DNA of 64,000 bases from Glandiceps talaboti (lineage: Eukaryota; Hemichordata; Enteropneusta; Spengelidae): positions 14,155,161 through 14,219,160 of the forward strand of contig NC_135557.1 of assembly GCF_964340395.1 (NCBI RefSeq). Reading direction: 5' to 3'. The notes beneath the pieces are model-generated. The model searched no databases and was not told the origin of the DNA. It saw only the letters and a list, made by a program, of their open reading frames with translations. The translations under genes were made by a program, and so were the position numbers. Positions within the stretch are counted from its first letter, which is position 1; each line of letters opens with the position of its first letter. This document shows positions 28,751-39,329 of this stretch, in pieces.

Positions 28751-29616
28751 ACCGTGGACTAACGGAACATGTTACAAACAGGGAAGGTAAACAACTACAT
28801 TGGATGAATAAGACTTGTCACAGCACGTTGGCAGTACAGAGTCATATTTTAACATTTCATCAGGACATTTGATACGGACAGCTGTATGGCCTCTTCCACA
28901 ATGGTAGCTCACATTCTATACAAATTAGAAGTTTCCCTGGCATATCATGCGCACATGAAAAGGCCATAAAACTGTTCTTATCAAATCATGAAATGTAAAA
29001 CATTTTTTTATTGTTCCAAGTGTTATTAATCCAATTCACTTGTTTACTTTCCCTGTTTGTCCACGGTCTGATGTCAACAGTTGTAATTCACTCAAGAAAA
29101 TCAACTTTCTCATAATCCTGGCTATTCCTGTATGTGTCATTACCCACACCGTCAGATAGACTGCATAATCTTTGCGTCTAATTGGAACACATACAATACG
29201 ATGATACATGTATGAATGTATATCTAAGAAGACCAAGGTATTGACACATGCGTACTACAAACATATTGAACCTCATAACCCATTTCATTTGTTATACCAA
29301 ACAATTAAAATAATGAAATATCTAGAATAGTAGAGCAATGATGAGAGTTAGAACATTCTACCTCCTCAGTTCTATACTTCACCTGTGTGAAAAGAGACTA
29401 AATGTGCTGAAGGTTCTAAAATCGGTGTTGCTATATGAATCATTCGGACAGGGCATTCTGGGTTCACACTTGATGTTTTTGTCCCCATCAAAACAAAACC
29501 ACCCCTCGTTCTGTGACATAAACTTGTTTGACCTTAGCCAGGACCAGACTCTTCACACTTTTTTTTCTGTTGCCCTTGCCCAAGCTTCTTTATGCGCAGG
29601 TTTTACTTTAATGTGT

Positions 29617-30615
29617 TTAATGTGTCAATATAACCAGGTCTTTGATGAATTATTAGCAATTAATTAAGGAAATGTGTAAGTTGTCGTTTGAAGACAAATA
29701 TTATCTTGCAACAGTTGACAAAACAAATGAAACTTAATCAGCATTAATCTACCTTATACTAAAAGTTAATCTTCTATGTCCATTGTATGAACAAAGAGTA
29801 ACACCAAACGAAAATTAAAACTCATAAAGCAACAAAGCACGTGTTAATTCGACCGAGTCCATTAATCTACTTCTTTGGTAGTTCCCAATGATGCATGTAA
29901 TTAAGGCCTACTTAAAACAAATTGTTTTCCCACCTGCTATATTTGGAGACACGTTGCATGGTACGAAATATTATGTTCGAGCTAGACTTTCAGCCAAATT
30001 GATGCACTTTGTGGATGAATTTAGTTTCAAATGCCCATACTGCTTCTATAGGATGAGGTGATGAGAGTCATTAAAATAAAACACAATACAGATAGCAACC
30101 GCCTCAATATAGCATAGTGGTTGGCGTTTAGGATTAACAGTTGGGAGGTCATGGGATCCAATCTCACTGGAAACAGAGGATTTTTCTGTGACCAACCACA
30201 GGGTGAGTGTTTGGCAGTCTCAATGGGTAGGCTGTATCACTCAGCCGTGTCTTAAACACAAGACGAGTGCGAATTTGCTGGGACTACTGGAGCATGACTT
30301 ACACGGAGCCTGCAGGTGCGATGTTTGCCGGGACTGAGTGACTCCGGGATAGCCTGTGGACTGACTGGGAAAGCTTTGCCAGATCCACAGCGACGTCATA
30401 TGGAGCGTGCAACATAGCCCTGTCATGTAGTCCCAACCTAAGATGGACCTCTGTAGAATTGTGTATGATTTTGTGTATATGTCTGCATAAAAAGAAAACA
30501 ACGCTGGGAGCACACTGTTATTTTAAAAGACAGCAACAATTGCCTGTAACGGTAGAACTGTTTTGTATTTATAATATGTTCTGTCTGTGGGGTCGTTATA
30601 AAGTTGGAAAATGAA
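29617..30615. repeat. About 1-kb repeat unit carrying a tRNA-derived SINE, copy 1
   Basis: From taatgtgtcaatataacca to about 30615 this unit recurs at 35836-36757 (continuing at 37729-37830) and 40918-41818. It ends in tgtctgcataaaaagaaa and cagtctgtggggtcgt-type sequence. Confidence 0.85.
30095..30500 (+). mobile_element. tRNA-derived SINE, copy 1
   Basis: A-box tagcatagtgg at 30110-30120 fits the Pol III consensus fully; B-box-like ggatccaatct at 30154-30164 differs at about three positions; spacing is tRNA-like. The body continues with an actccgggatagcctgtgga segment. Related copies at about 36340 and 41410. Confidence 0.6.
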
Positions 30616-30764
30616 TGTTTAAACATCTACAATCTACCAAGTCTACCATATATATTTTGTAATAGTAGTAGTGTGCATACAACTACTGTTTACACCATGA
30701 ACCAAATACAGAGCAGATACTGGAAGTACTGATTGTGTGCTATCTCTGTTATGTTTATCTTAAC

Positions 30765-31368
30765 ATAAAAAAACTTGTGTCCAGCGTCAGCGCACTTGGT
30801 ATCCCATCTATCCAAACTACAAGCTCATCTTGTAATGGCTGTAACATAAAACCTTGTAGCCAGTGTCACCAAACTTGATATCCCTTCAAATTCAAACTAC
30901 AAGCTCATCTTGTAATGGCTGTAACATAAAATCTTGTAACCAGTGTCACCAAACTTGATATCCCTTCAAATTCAAACTACAAGCTCATCTTGTAATGGCT
31001 GTACCATAAACTCTTGTAACCAGTGACACCAAACTTGATATCCCTTCAAATTCAAACTACAAGCTCATCTTGTAATGGCTGTACCATAAAATCTTGTAAC
31101 CAGTGTCACCAAACTTGATATCCCATCTATCCAAACTACAAGCTCATCTTGTAATGGTTGTAACATAAAACCTTGTAGCCAGTGTCACCAAAATTGATAT
31201 CCCTTCAAATTCAAACTACATGCTCATCTTGTAATGGTTGTAACATAACATCTTGTAGCCAGTGTCACCAAACTTGATATCCCTTCAAATTCAAACTACA
31301 AGGTCATCTTAAAATGGTTGTAACATAAAACCTTGTAGCCCGTCTCACCCAACTTGATATCTCAATTA
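30765..31368. repeat. Minisatellite, 80-bp unit, about 7.5 copies
   Basis: The unit has the form gtaacataaaaccttgtagc, then cagtgtcaccaaacttgata, then tcccttcaaattcaaactac, then aagctcatcttgtaatggct. Edge units are more diverged than central ones. Confidence 0.93.
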
Positions 31369-31824
31369 ATCAGATACGCACTGCGTGCTTATCCTACCGA
31401 AGAGGTAGTGTTGTAAAAATAGCAATTTTATAGGCAGTAAAAATTTAATTGCCTACCTTCCTACACAGTCATTCGATTAAACTACAGTTTGTGTAATTAC
31501 TAATCAGTCAATTTTCATTAAAGGTACACTGACCAACTTCAGATGTCGCCTTTAAATTTGTCTAACTTGTAAATATTTATAAAACGCATGTAGTATCGTA
31601 TACATATGAATTATGCATTAAATCGAGTAAGACAATTCTACTCGCTTATTCTACGATTCTGATGTCAATAGTAATTTTTGGGTATACCCTAAAATTATTT
31701 CATGGCATCATTCATATGGTTTAAGCTAATCTGTTTTGTCATGTATGTCACTGCTTCTATTCATGAATGTACATATTTCAGTAAGTACAATGATAAGTAT
31801 TAATATTCAAAGTAAACAAAAAAT

Positions 31825-31828
<4 letters not shown>

Positions 31829-31881
<53 letters not shown>
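31829..31881. repeat. (TA)n at the 3' end of the Penelope-like element
   Basis: About 26 TA units directly join the element's 3' end (- strand), as at the other ribozyme-bearing remnants. Confidence 0.96.
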
Positions 31882-31885
<4 letters not shown>

Positions 31886-31977
31886 AATAGTATCAAACAC
31901 GTAGAATAGAGTGCTCGATGCTTGGGTAAGCAGGGCGGGAATAATCAAAGTAGGTTGGTTGGAACTTGAGGTGCTTG

Positions 31978-32020
31978 GTTGTAACTCCGAGTTTCACGCT
32001 CAATGCGTTCATCAGACAAC
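31978..32020 (-). ncRNA. Hammerhead ribozyme, 3' copy of the Penelope-like element
   Basis: The - strand reads GUUGU-CUGAUGA-ACGC(AUUGA)GCGU-GAAA-CU(CGG)AG-UU/ACAAC. All core positions of a type I hammerhead are present: CUGANGA, a 4-bp helix II, GAAA, a 2-bp helix III with a triloop, the GUU cleavage triplet and a 5-bp helix I (GUUGU with ACAAC). Predicted cleavage lies between 31983 and 31982. Short helix III forms are known in Penelope-like elements and often work as dimers. The fold was worked out by eye. Confidence 0.85.
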
Positions 32021-32127
32021 TGTCAGCTACTCGTTGTGTTACTGTATTTATATGTGTAAGGTGTGAAAGAATTTATTGGCAGTTAATTGTGTATTGTTTC
32101 TATGCATACAAGGGGTCCTCAGATTTG

Positions 32128-34401
32128 TCAGGTGATGTTACTTTTGAAGTTCGCTATGTAGAACTTGTTTTCGTGTCGGCACTTTGAGATGAGTTCAGAT
32201 TTTTTGTTGAGAAGTGTTTGTTTGTCGGCGTTGAGGATGCAGAGTTTTTCAGTTAGGCAGAGGTCGCATCGTTTGGTTTCGTTATTGTATGGGCGTGCTC
32301 TCTGTGATATAGACCAGTCTACTTTGAACGTTTTTTTATTTCTTTTCAGCTGCCAGATGTATTTCGAAAGTTCAGTGCTGTTTGCGTATTTTTCGTGTCT
32401 GAAGGTTAGGTTGTGGTTATTGTATCTTTGTTTGAAGGCATGTTCAGTCAGGCCGATGTACAGTTTGGGGGGTTGGTTGCATTCCTCTCTTTTTACTTCT
32501 GCGTTGTAGATTATACTGGTGGTCAGGCAGCTTTCCTGTAGGGGGCATGTACTTTTATTTCGGCAGTTACAGGATTTCTCTTTGGTCGTTGTGTTGGTGT
32601 TCGCGATTTTGTTGTTATGTGTTTTGATGATGTTGGCGACGTTTGGCATGCAGCTGTAACTGACTTTCATTGTATTTTGGTTGAAGATCTTGTGTAGGGT
32701 TGATTTCTTTGGGAAATGTTTCCTGATGAGTTTTAGAAGTATTCCCCCAATGCTTGTTCTGACGTTAGAGCTGAATGGTGGGTTGAACCAGATGATGTTA
32801 CGCTGGCGGGTTCTTTTTCTAGTTGCTTGTGGGTTGTTAGTGTAGGATATTTTCTCTGTGTAACCGCTGTCCTTCAGTGCGTTGTAGTACAATGGTGCTG
32901 ACTGTTTGAAGATTTCAGCATCATACGAGATGGTGGTTAAACGTCTGCTTATCGATGCGGGTAGGTTCTTGGTGATGTTTGGTGGGTGGTTGGATTGCTT
33001 GTGGATGTATACTGGTCGATCGTTTGGTTTTCGGTAGGGGTAGTGTTTTCCAGTGTTTAAGTCGAGTGTGATGTCCAGGAAATTCGTTATTTTCTGATTG
33101 GTTTGGGCGGTGATTTTAAGGCCGAGTTCCTGAAATGTTTTATTCATGTGTTTCCTAATTTGATCAGCTTTTCTTCCCGAGGTGTTGTGCAGGGCAGCTA
33201 GACCATCGTCTCTGTATAGGCCGATGTTTTCTTTCTTGTGCGTTTTAGCCAGTGTGTTCAGGATGTAGATGCCAACCAGTTCGCATATTTCGGCTCCGTC
33301 GTAGCTGCCCATTGTTACGTCGAATAGGTCTGCGCTGTTTTTCTTTGTCCAGGGGGTGCCTCTGTCGAATAGTAGTGATTTTCTGGAGTGGAGGATAATG
33401 TCAATGTCTTCTGTTGAAATTTCTGTGTGTTCTTTGGCGAAGTTTATGGCTTTGTGTAGGAGGTCTGCTGATATTGACGGGTAGAAGTCTACGATGTCGA
33501 ATGTAATGAAAGTAATCTTGTCTTTTTCCTCTAGTTTGTTGAACCAGTCTATTACGGATGTTGTGTTTTTCCATTGGTTGACCTTTGTTGCATGTTTTAC
33601 GGTGTTGTTGATCCTGTCTAATATTTTTTTGCTTACGAGGCCCATTTCGCTTTTTGCCGGGTTGATGAGTCTGCATGGGAGGTTGTTTTTGAAGTTTTCC
33701 TTGTGATCTTTCAGGGAGATGAACGCCTGTTTTTTGGCCATGGTTTCCATCCTGTCGTCAATGTTTAGGTTCTCGGCGAGGGAGCGTGCTTCTTTGTTGA
33801 TTTTATCAAATGCTGTACTGTTTGCAGTTTTGTAGCTTTTAGTGATGTTTTCTCTCAGCAGCTTTTCATATAGTTTGGGGTCCATTTCGTACAGGTTTCG
33901 GGTCTTGTCCGCGGGGATGAACATTTTGGTCGAGTTTTTAATCTTTGTTATGTCGTTTGCAAGGTTGGTCTGGAATGCGTCTGTTACTTTTTTGAATCTG
34001 ACGTTCTCGATCATTTTCAGCATATCTTCTTCAAAAGGTATCAGTTCTTCAATCTGTGGGGGGCATTTTTTGCTTTTGAATCCGAAATTCTCCTCTCTTG
34101 GCTCGTTTTCGTCTGTGTCTTGTTCATCTTTTCTTCTGGGGAAGAAGAATGCTTTCCATCTCATGCGCCTGATAACGTGTTCTACCTTTTCGATGAGTTT
34201 TTTCTTGTATGCATTAACAGATGGTATTGGGATATTTTTCAGTGAGTAGTTGATGTTCACCAGGTTCGGTTGTTCCATCCTTGTGTATGTCTTCGAGTAG
34301 ACGAGAGTGCTCGACTGGTACCAGGAGCTAATACAGTAAATAGTATCAAACTCGTAGAATAGAGTGCTCGATGCTTGGGTAAGCAGGGCGGGAATAATCA
34401 A
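32128..34401 (-). CDS. Penelope-like polyprotein: reverse transcriptase + GIY-YIG endonuclease, intact
   Basis: Open for 757 codons; the likelier start is the Met at 34278 (MEQPNLVNI), giving 716 residues, because the upstream part lies in the pLTR and ribozyme region. Numbered from 34401: KMFIPADKTRNLYEM (159-173), a PLE N-terminal signature; SLKDHKENF (229-237); RT motif A FDIVDFYPS (301-309); motif C YRDD (396-399), where most PLEs have YVDD; TNFLDITLDLNTG (439-451) after it; a CxC..C..C cluster (611-625); then a GIY-YIG-like nuclease, IIYNAEV (630-636) and LYIGLTEHAFKQRY (647-660). It copies element RNA at nicked target DNA. No stop or frameshift interrupts it, so it could be functional. 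Confidence 0.93.
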   Translation of the reverse strand: MIIPALLTQASSTLFYEFDTIYCISSWYQSSTLVYSKTYTRMEQPNLVNINYSLKNIPIPSVNAYKKKLIEKVEHVIRRMRWKAFFFPRRKDEQDTDENEPREENFGFKSKKCPPQIEELIPFEEDMLKMIENVRFKKVTDAFQTNLANDITKIKNSTKMFIPADKTRNLYEMDPKLYEKLLRENITKSYKTANSTAFDKINKEARSLAENLNIDDRMETMAKKQAFISLKDHKENFKNNLPCRLINPAKSEMGLVSKKILDRINNTVKHATKVNQWKNTTSVIDWFNKLEEKDKITFITFDIVDFYPSISADLLHKAINFAKEHTEISTEDIDIILHSRKSLLFDRGTPWTKKNSADLFDVTMGSYDGAEICELVGIYILNTLAKTHKKENIGLYRDDGLAALHNTSGRKADQIRKHMNKTFQELGLKITAQTNQKITNFLDITLDLNTGKHYPYRKPNDRPVYIHKQSNHPPNITKNLPASISRRLTTISYDAEIFKQSAPLYYNALKDSGYTEKISYTNNPQATRKRTRQRNIIWFNPPFSSNVRTSIGGILLKLIRKHFPKKSTLHKIFNQNTMKVSYSCMPNVANIIKTHNNKIANTNTTTKEKSCNCRNKSTCPLQESCLTTSIIYNAEVKREECNQPPKLYIGLTEHAFKQRYNNHNLTFRHEKYANSTELSKYIWQLKRNKKTFKVDWSISQRARPYNNETKRCDLCLTEKLCILNADKQTLLNKKSELISKCRHENKFYIANFKSNIT

Positions 34402-34430
34402 AGTAGGTTGGTTGGAACTTGAGGTGCTTG

Positions 34431-34473
34431 GTTGTAACTCCGAGTTTCACGCTCAATGCGTTCATCAGACAAC
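34431..34473 (-). ncRNA. Hammerhead ribozyme, pLTR copy of the Penelope-like element
   Basis: Identical to the motif at 31978-32020, exactly 2453 bp away. Predicted cleavage lies between 34436 and 34435, which would leave a 5' leader of about 158 nt before the Met at 34278. The two ribozymes together would release a unit-length 2453-nt RNA. Confidence 0.85.
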
Positions 34474-34580
34474 TGTCAGCTACTCGTTGTGTTACTGTAT
34501 TTATATGTGTAAGGTGTGAAAGAATTTATTGGCAGTTAATTGTGTATTGTTTCTATGCATACAAGGGGTCCTCAGATTTG

Positions 34581-35058
34581 TCAGGTGATGTTACTTTTGA
34601 AGTTCGCTATGTAGAACTTGTTTTCGTGTCGGCACTTTGAGATGAGTTCAGATTTTTTGTTGAGAAGTGTTTGTTTGTCGGCGTTGAGGATGCAGAGTTT
34701 TTCAGTTAGGCAGAGGTCGCATCGTTTGGTTTCGTTATTGTATGGGCGTGCTCTCTGTGATATAGACCAGTCTACTTTGAACGTTTTTTTATTTCTTTTC
34801 AGCTGCCAGATGTATTTCGAAAGTTCAGTGCTGTTTGCGTATTTTTCGTGTCTGAAGGTTAGGTTGTGGTTATTGTATCTTTGTTTGAAGGCATGTTCAG
34901 TCAGGCCGATGTACAGTTTGGGGGGTTGGTTGCATTCCTCTCTTTTTACTTCTGCGTTGTAGATTATACTGGTGGTCAGGCAGCTTTCCTGTAGGGGGCA
35001 TGTACTTTTATTTCGGCAGTTACAGGATTTCTCTTTGGTCGTTGTGTTGGTGTTCGCG
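34581..35058 (-). pseudogene. 5'-truncated GIY-YIG coding segment of the pLTR copy
   Basis: Repeats the last 157 codons of the element's ORF, from NTNTTTKEKS through the stop, with no RT domain ahead. Upstream sequence (35059 onward) is unrelated and short of coding potential. It is the body of the pseudo-LTR rather than a separate gene. Confidence 0.88.
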
Positions 35059-35221
35059 GTGGCATAAATATAAAGGAAATATATATATACCATAGTAAGA
35101 CACAGCAATAGCATTTGACGTATATAGAAAATGTAGACGAACTGTTGATAAAAGTAGATAATTTGCTTTAAGTAGTTAAACCTTGCAGAACATCCCCCTT
35201 AAAACCTTCTAGGTCAGTTGG

Positions 35222-35262
35222 AACAGACAGACAGACAGACAGACACACACACAGACATACAT

Positions 35263-35293
<31 letters not shown>

Positions 35294-35333
35294 TACATAC
35301 ATACATACATACATACATACATACATACATACA

Positions 35334-35365
<32 letters not shown>

Positions 35366-35816
35366 CATACATACACACACACACACATACATACATACAT
35401 ACATACATACATACATACATACATACATACATACATACATACATACATACATACGCACATACGCACACACATACATACATACATACATACATACATACAT
35501 ACATACATACGCACATACGCACACACATACATACATACATACATACGCACGCACGCACACACACATATACATACATACATACATACATATATACGCACGC
35601 ACGCTCGCACGCACACACACACACACACATACATACATACATACATACATACATACCTACCTACCTACCTACCTACCTACCTACATACATACACACACAT
35701 ACATACATACACACACACATACATACATACATACATACATACATACATACATACATACATACATACATACATACATACATACATACATACATACATACAT
35801 ACATACATACATACGA
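35222..35816. repeat. Long compound microsatellite (ACAT, CA, GCAC, ACCT)
   Basis: Nearly 600 bp of GACA, CA, ACAT, GCAC and ACCT blocks. The long Y-V-C-M frames on both strands are artefacts. Confidence 0.96.
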
Positions 35817-36339
35817 TATGACATGACAAGTCTGCTTTAATGTGTCAATATGACCAGGTCTTTGATGAATTAATTAATTAAGGAAATGTGTAAGTTGTCG
35901 TGTGAAGATAAACATCATGTTGCAACAGTTGACAAAACAAATGAAACTTAATCAGCATTAATCTACGTTATACAAAAAGTTAATCTTCTGTGTCCATCGT
36001 ATGAACAATGAGTAACACCAAACGAAAATTAAAACTCATAAAGCAACGAACATGTTAATTAGTCTGAATCCATTAATCTATTTCTTTGATAGTTCCCAAT
36101 GATGCATGTAAGACCTAGTTATAAGAAACTGCTTTCCCCGCTGCTACATGTGGAGACACATTGCATAGTATAAAATATTTTGGTCAAGCTAGAATTTCAG
36201 CGAATTCACTTTATGTTTATTTCTTGGATGAATTTAGTCTCAAATGTCCGTGACATGAGGTGACTTGAGTCAGCAAGTTCAGTGAGATAGGCTAAACGGT
36301 GTCATTACAATGAAACACACAATAAAAATAGCAACCACC

Positions 36340-36740
36340 TCAATGGCATATTGGTTGGCGCTTAGGATTAACAGTCGGATGTCATGAGCTCCAATCCCAC
36401 TGGAAACAGGGTATTTTTCTGTGACCGGCCGAACACAGGGTGAGTTGTCGCAGACTCGATGGGAAGGCTGTATCACTCTGCCCTGTCTCAGTCACAAGAC
36501 TAGTTTGAATTTGTTGGGACCACTGTAGTATACTGACTCACAGATAGCCTGCAGGTGCTATGTTTGCTGGGACTGGCTGACTCCGGGATAGCCTGTGGAC
36601 TGACTGGGAAAGCCTTGACAGTTCCACAGCGACGCATGTGGAGCGTGCAACATCGCCCTGTCATGTCGTCCCAAACCTGAATGGATTCTATAGAATTGTG
36701 TGTGATTGTGTGTATATGTCTGCATACAAAGAAAAACGCA
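36340..36740 (+). mobile_element. tRNA-derived SINE, copy 2
   Basis: Same body as the 30.1 kb SINE (gcatattggttggcgcttag, then ctccaatcccactgg and gactccgggatagcctgtgg). The A-box is more diverged. Confidence 0.55.
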
Positions 36741-36763
36741 CAGAGCACAATGGTTTTTATTCA

Positions 36764-37728
36764 GGCCGAGTCTGCTGACAGGCGCCGGTCACGAGCACAT
36801 CGTGCTCGTACCCGGCGCCTGTCACGAGTACGTCGTGCTCGTGACAGGCGTGACCTTTGACATCCATTATGACGTGTTTTGGCATCAAATACACGTTCTT
36901 ATTACCTTCGAAATTGATCGCTCAAACATTATATCAGTTCTCAAAACTGTTATTTTACGTGTGATTGAATCTGTTTTTCCAACAACCGCGACTTCAGCTG
37001 CGTACACACATGTGTACACCGTCACGTTAAGGTTATGACCGCATGTATGATGTATTACATGATGTTACGTAGGACACGATCAATGTGCAACGGGTAAAGG
37101 TAGTTAATCTAAAACAACTAAAATTTGTTGCATCAATAACATTCATTATTGTGAAACTGGCCAGAATTGAAATAAGATGGTACACTATACTGTGAGCGTG
37201 AGCAAAGTAGCTTTAGGAACAAAAACGTGAGGAAAAGTGAACGCGTATTTCCAATGGGTCAGTCAGGTACTACTTCTAGTACGAGCGCACATGTTGACGT
37301 CGACCTGCTGTATTACATACGTAGACGTGTTGTTCTCAACTCTTCATGATACATGTGTACTCAGACCACTATAAGAATGTATACTACAATGTACGGTGAA
37401 GTAAACTGAATCTTTACAACAACAATAATAACAACGTTACAAGGCGATATAGAAAAGCTGGTTTAGGTTGAGAAGATATACAAATACACCATACATCATG
37501 TATCGAACGATATGTAACCCCAGCTCCGTTATGTAAGTTTCACGCTTGCTCACGATTTACACATTTTTGAAAGTTCAGTGTATTGAGTTTACGAAGGCAA
37601 TCATTTCAAAGGTAACCAGAGCGTGTTATTCATATCAATACACACCGATTCCGTAAAAATCCTGAACCTGTCACGAGCACGTCCGCTACGGCCGAGTCTC
37701 CTGACAGGCGCCGGTCACGAGACACTCC
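36764..37728. mobile_element. About 965-bp insertion with GC-rich palindromic ends
   Basis: Interrupts copy 2 of the 1-kb unit; the host sequence resumes at 37729. The end segment ggccgagtctgctgacaggc occurs near 36764 and, with one change, near 37690. The left end also carries stacked palindromes such as cacgagcacatcgtgctcgt and cacgagtacgtcgtgctcgtg. No coding sequence was seen, so it is probably a non-autonomous DNA transposon. Confidence 0.6.
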
Positions 37729-38477
37729 GGGTTTTTTTTTAAGATAGCACCAATTACCTGTAACAGTAGTTTTGTATTTATAATATGTGCTGTCTGTGGG
37801 GTCATTGTAAAGTTGGATAATGAATGTTTTAAAGGTGATTCAAAATACTCCATACCACAACCTTGAAAAACATTCTTTATATGTCTTTTAGCCAGTACAT
37901 GCAAAGCTAACTATTCAAAAGTACATGATAAGTGAGAAAAAAAGAGTTCAAATTGGCGATCAGCGGTACGTGACCCGAACAGCTATTAATTTACTTTTAT
38001 ACTGCCTATTGTTCTCGATTCAGACCTCGATAAAATTCGGAATAGGAGCTCAATTACGGTTACAAGTCGATATCAAAATGCCACTAATGATAATTAGCAT
38101 GTATTGACTCAAGAATAATTCGAACCAAGCATAATGTTTCGATTGCCGACTTTTTTTCCGTCCCAGAAGATAATTGCTACTAAAGTTCAATGTTTTTGCG
38201 GTTTAGGCCTTTGTCTACCTTGGTGAGACAAAAAATGAAACCGGCCTAATTTTGTTGTCTATATATATATATAATGAATGACCTCTAAATTTTAATATAT
38301 GATCTCATTTTCATTGTCGTCTTGTATTGTCACGGGCTAGGCTTGTGACAGCGAATTTACATTCTATTATATTCGACCAGGGCTGTCGAGGGCGTGATAC
38401 TCTGAGATGCACGTAAAACCTCATAAACTCGCATTCGGACAGAACAGAAGTAGGTCCCATTCACTTGTGGGGGACTC

Positions 38478-38478
38478 G

Positions 38479-38512
<34 letters not shown>

Positions 38513-38551
38513 ACATACATACATACATACATACATACATACATACATACG
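38478..38551. repeat. (CA)n(ACAT)n microsatellite
   Basis: CA units then about 10 ACAT units, just before the duplicated cgattgacatgacatg segment. Confidence 0.95.
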
Positions 38552-39040
38552 ATTGACATGACATGTCTGTTATCCAGCACCAATAAACCATTTATTAGTG
38601 AATACACATTTGACAATATTACACACCAAATGGCAGTTTAACATTAACAATTTACATTATGACATTTCGGCTATAACATTGCATATGGCTGGACATCACC
38701 AGTCGATAGCATATCCACTTTTATCTGAAGATAAGTATGAAAATGATTGCGGTATTAGTCTTTTTAACATCAATACTCCTGTATGGTAATTAATGACAAA
38801 ATAAGAAGCTAAATAACAAATACTAGAATTATTCTAAAAACTGATACTGATAAGCTTACATATGGCGAAGGTGTGTACTGTCGGAAGAGTAAGATACAGG
38901 TAATAGTCAACTTCCAATTAACAGCCAAGATTACTATTGTGTATAAGTACAGTCTGCTGAACATCATTATGGTGGCATTATTTTGCTAATTTAAAGTGAT
39001 AATCACACAAGATTAACGTACTGACGTAATACTTTCTGTC

Positions 39041-39042
<2 letters not shown>

Positions 39043-39095
<53 letters not shown>

Positions 39096-39208
39096 GTTTT
39101 GATAGTTCTGGAACTCTTTCTTGGTTGTAACTCGGAGTTTCACGCATAGTGCGATCGTCAGACGTTGTCTGATACACACACACACATATATATATATATG
39201 TGTGTGTG

Positions 39209-39250
<42 letters not shown>
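39043..39250. repeat. TA / hammerhead module / CA-TA-TG microsatellite
   Basis: (TA)n 39043-39094, unique module 39095-39173, then CA, TA and TG units to 39250. Absent from the matching place in copy B (about 42400), so it was gained after the duplication or lost from B. Confidence 0.9.
39124..39166 (-). ncRNA. Degenerate hammerhead-like motif between TA and CA/TA microsatellites
   Basis: The - strand has CUGACGA-UCGC(ACUAU)GCGU-GAAA-CU(CCG)AG-UU/ACAACC, so the catalytic core matches, but the strand before CUGACGA pairs with ACAAC for only two bases. Helix I is therefore mostly lost. The flanking aagaaagagttccagaac segment is shared with the 15.8-kb module. Confidence 0.6.
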
Positions 39251-39253
<3 letters not shown>

Positions 39254-39329
39254 CAAAGAAATATCTTCGCCAAGTAAATCATATCTGTCTGTGCCTAGTA
39301 TAGTAACCTATCACTCTTGATTATTTTTT

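Larger units (their letters stand above)
31882..35058 (-). mobile_element. Penelope-like retroelement in tandem: truncated pLTR copy plus full unit
   Basis: On the - strand, 35058-34335 and 34334-31882 form a head-to-tail arrangement with a 2453-bp period. The 724 bp at 34335-35058 match 31882-32605 with only one difference noticed (cacg/ctcg near 31899/34352). The upstream copy is 5'-truncated inside the ORF, just before the cysteine cluster and GIY-YIG segment. This is the known Penelope layout, where a partial upstream copy acts as a pseudo-LTR. The 3' end abuts a (TA)n tract at 31829-31881. Near identity of the repeats points to a recent insertion. Confidence 0.93.

Noticed and set aside
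30095-30190. Functional tRNA gene
   Set aside because: Pol III boxes are recognisable but the cloverleaf arms do not pair and the unit is repeated with a SINE body.
32165-34640. Plus-strand frames opposite the Penelope-like ORF
   Set aside because: Antisense shadows of the RT/GIY-YIG coding sequence.
37535-37560. gtttcacgcttgctcacg as another hammerhead remnant
   Set aside because: Only the helix II/GAAA-like part resembles the motif; no CTGATGA core is adjacent.
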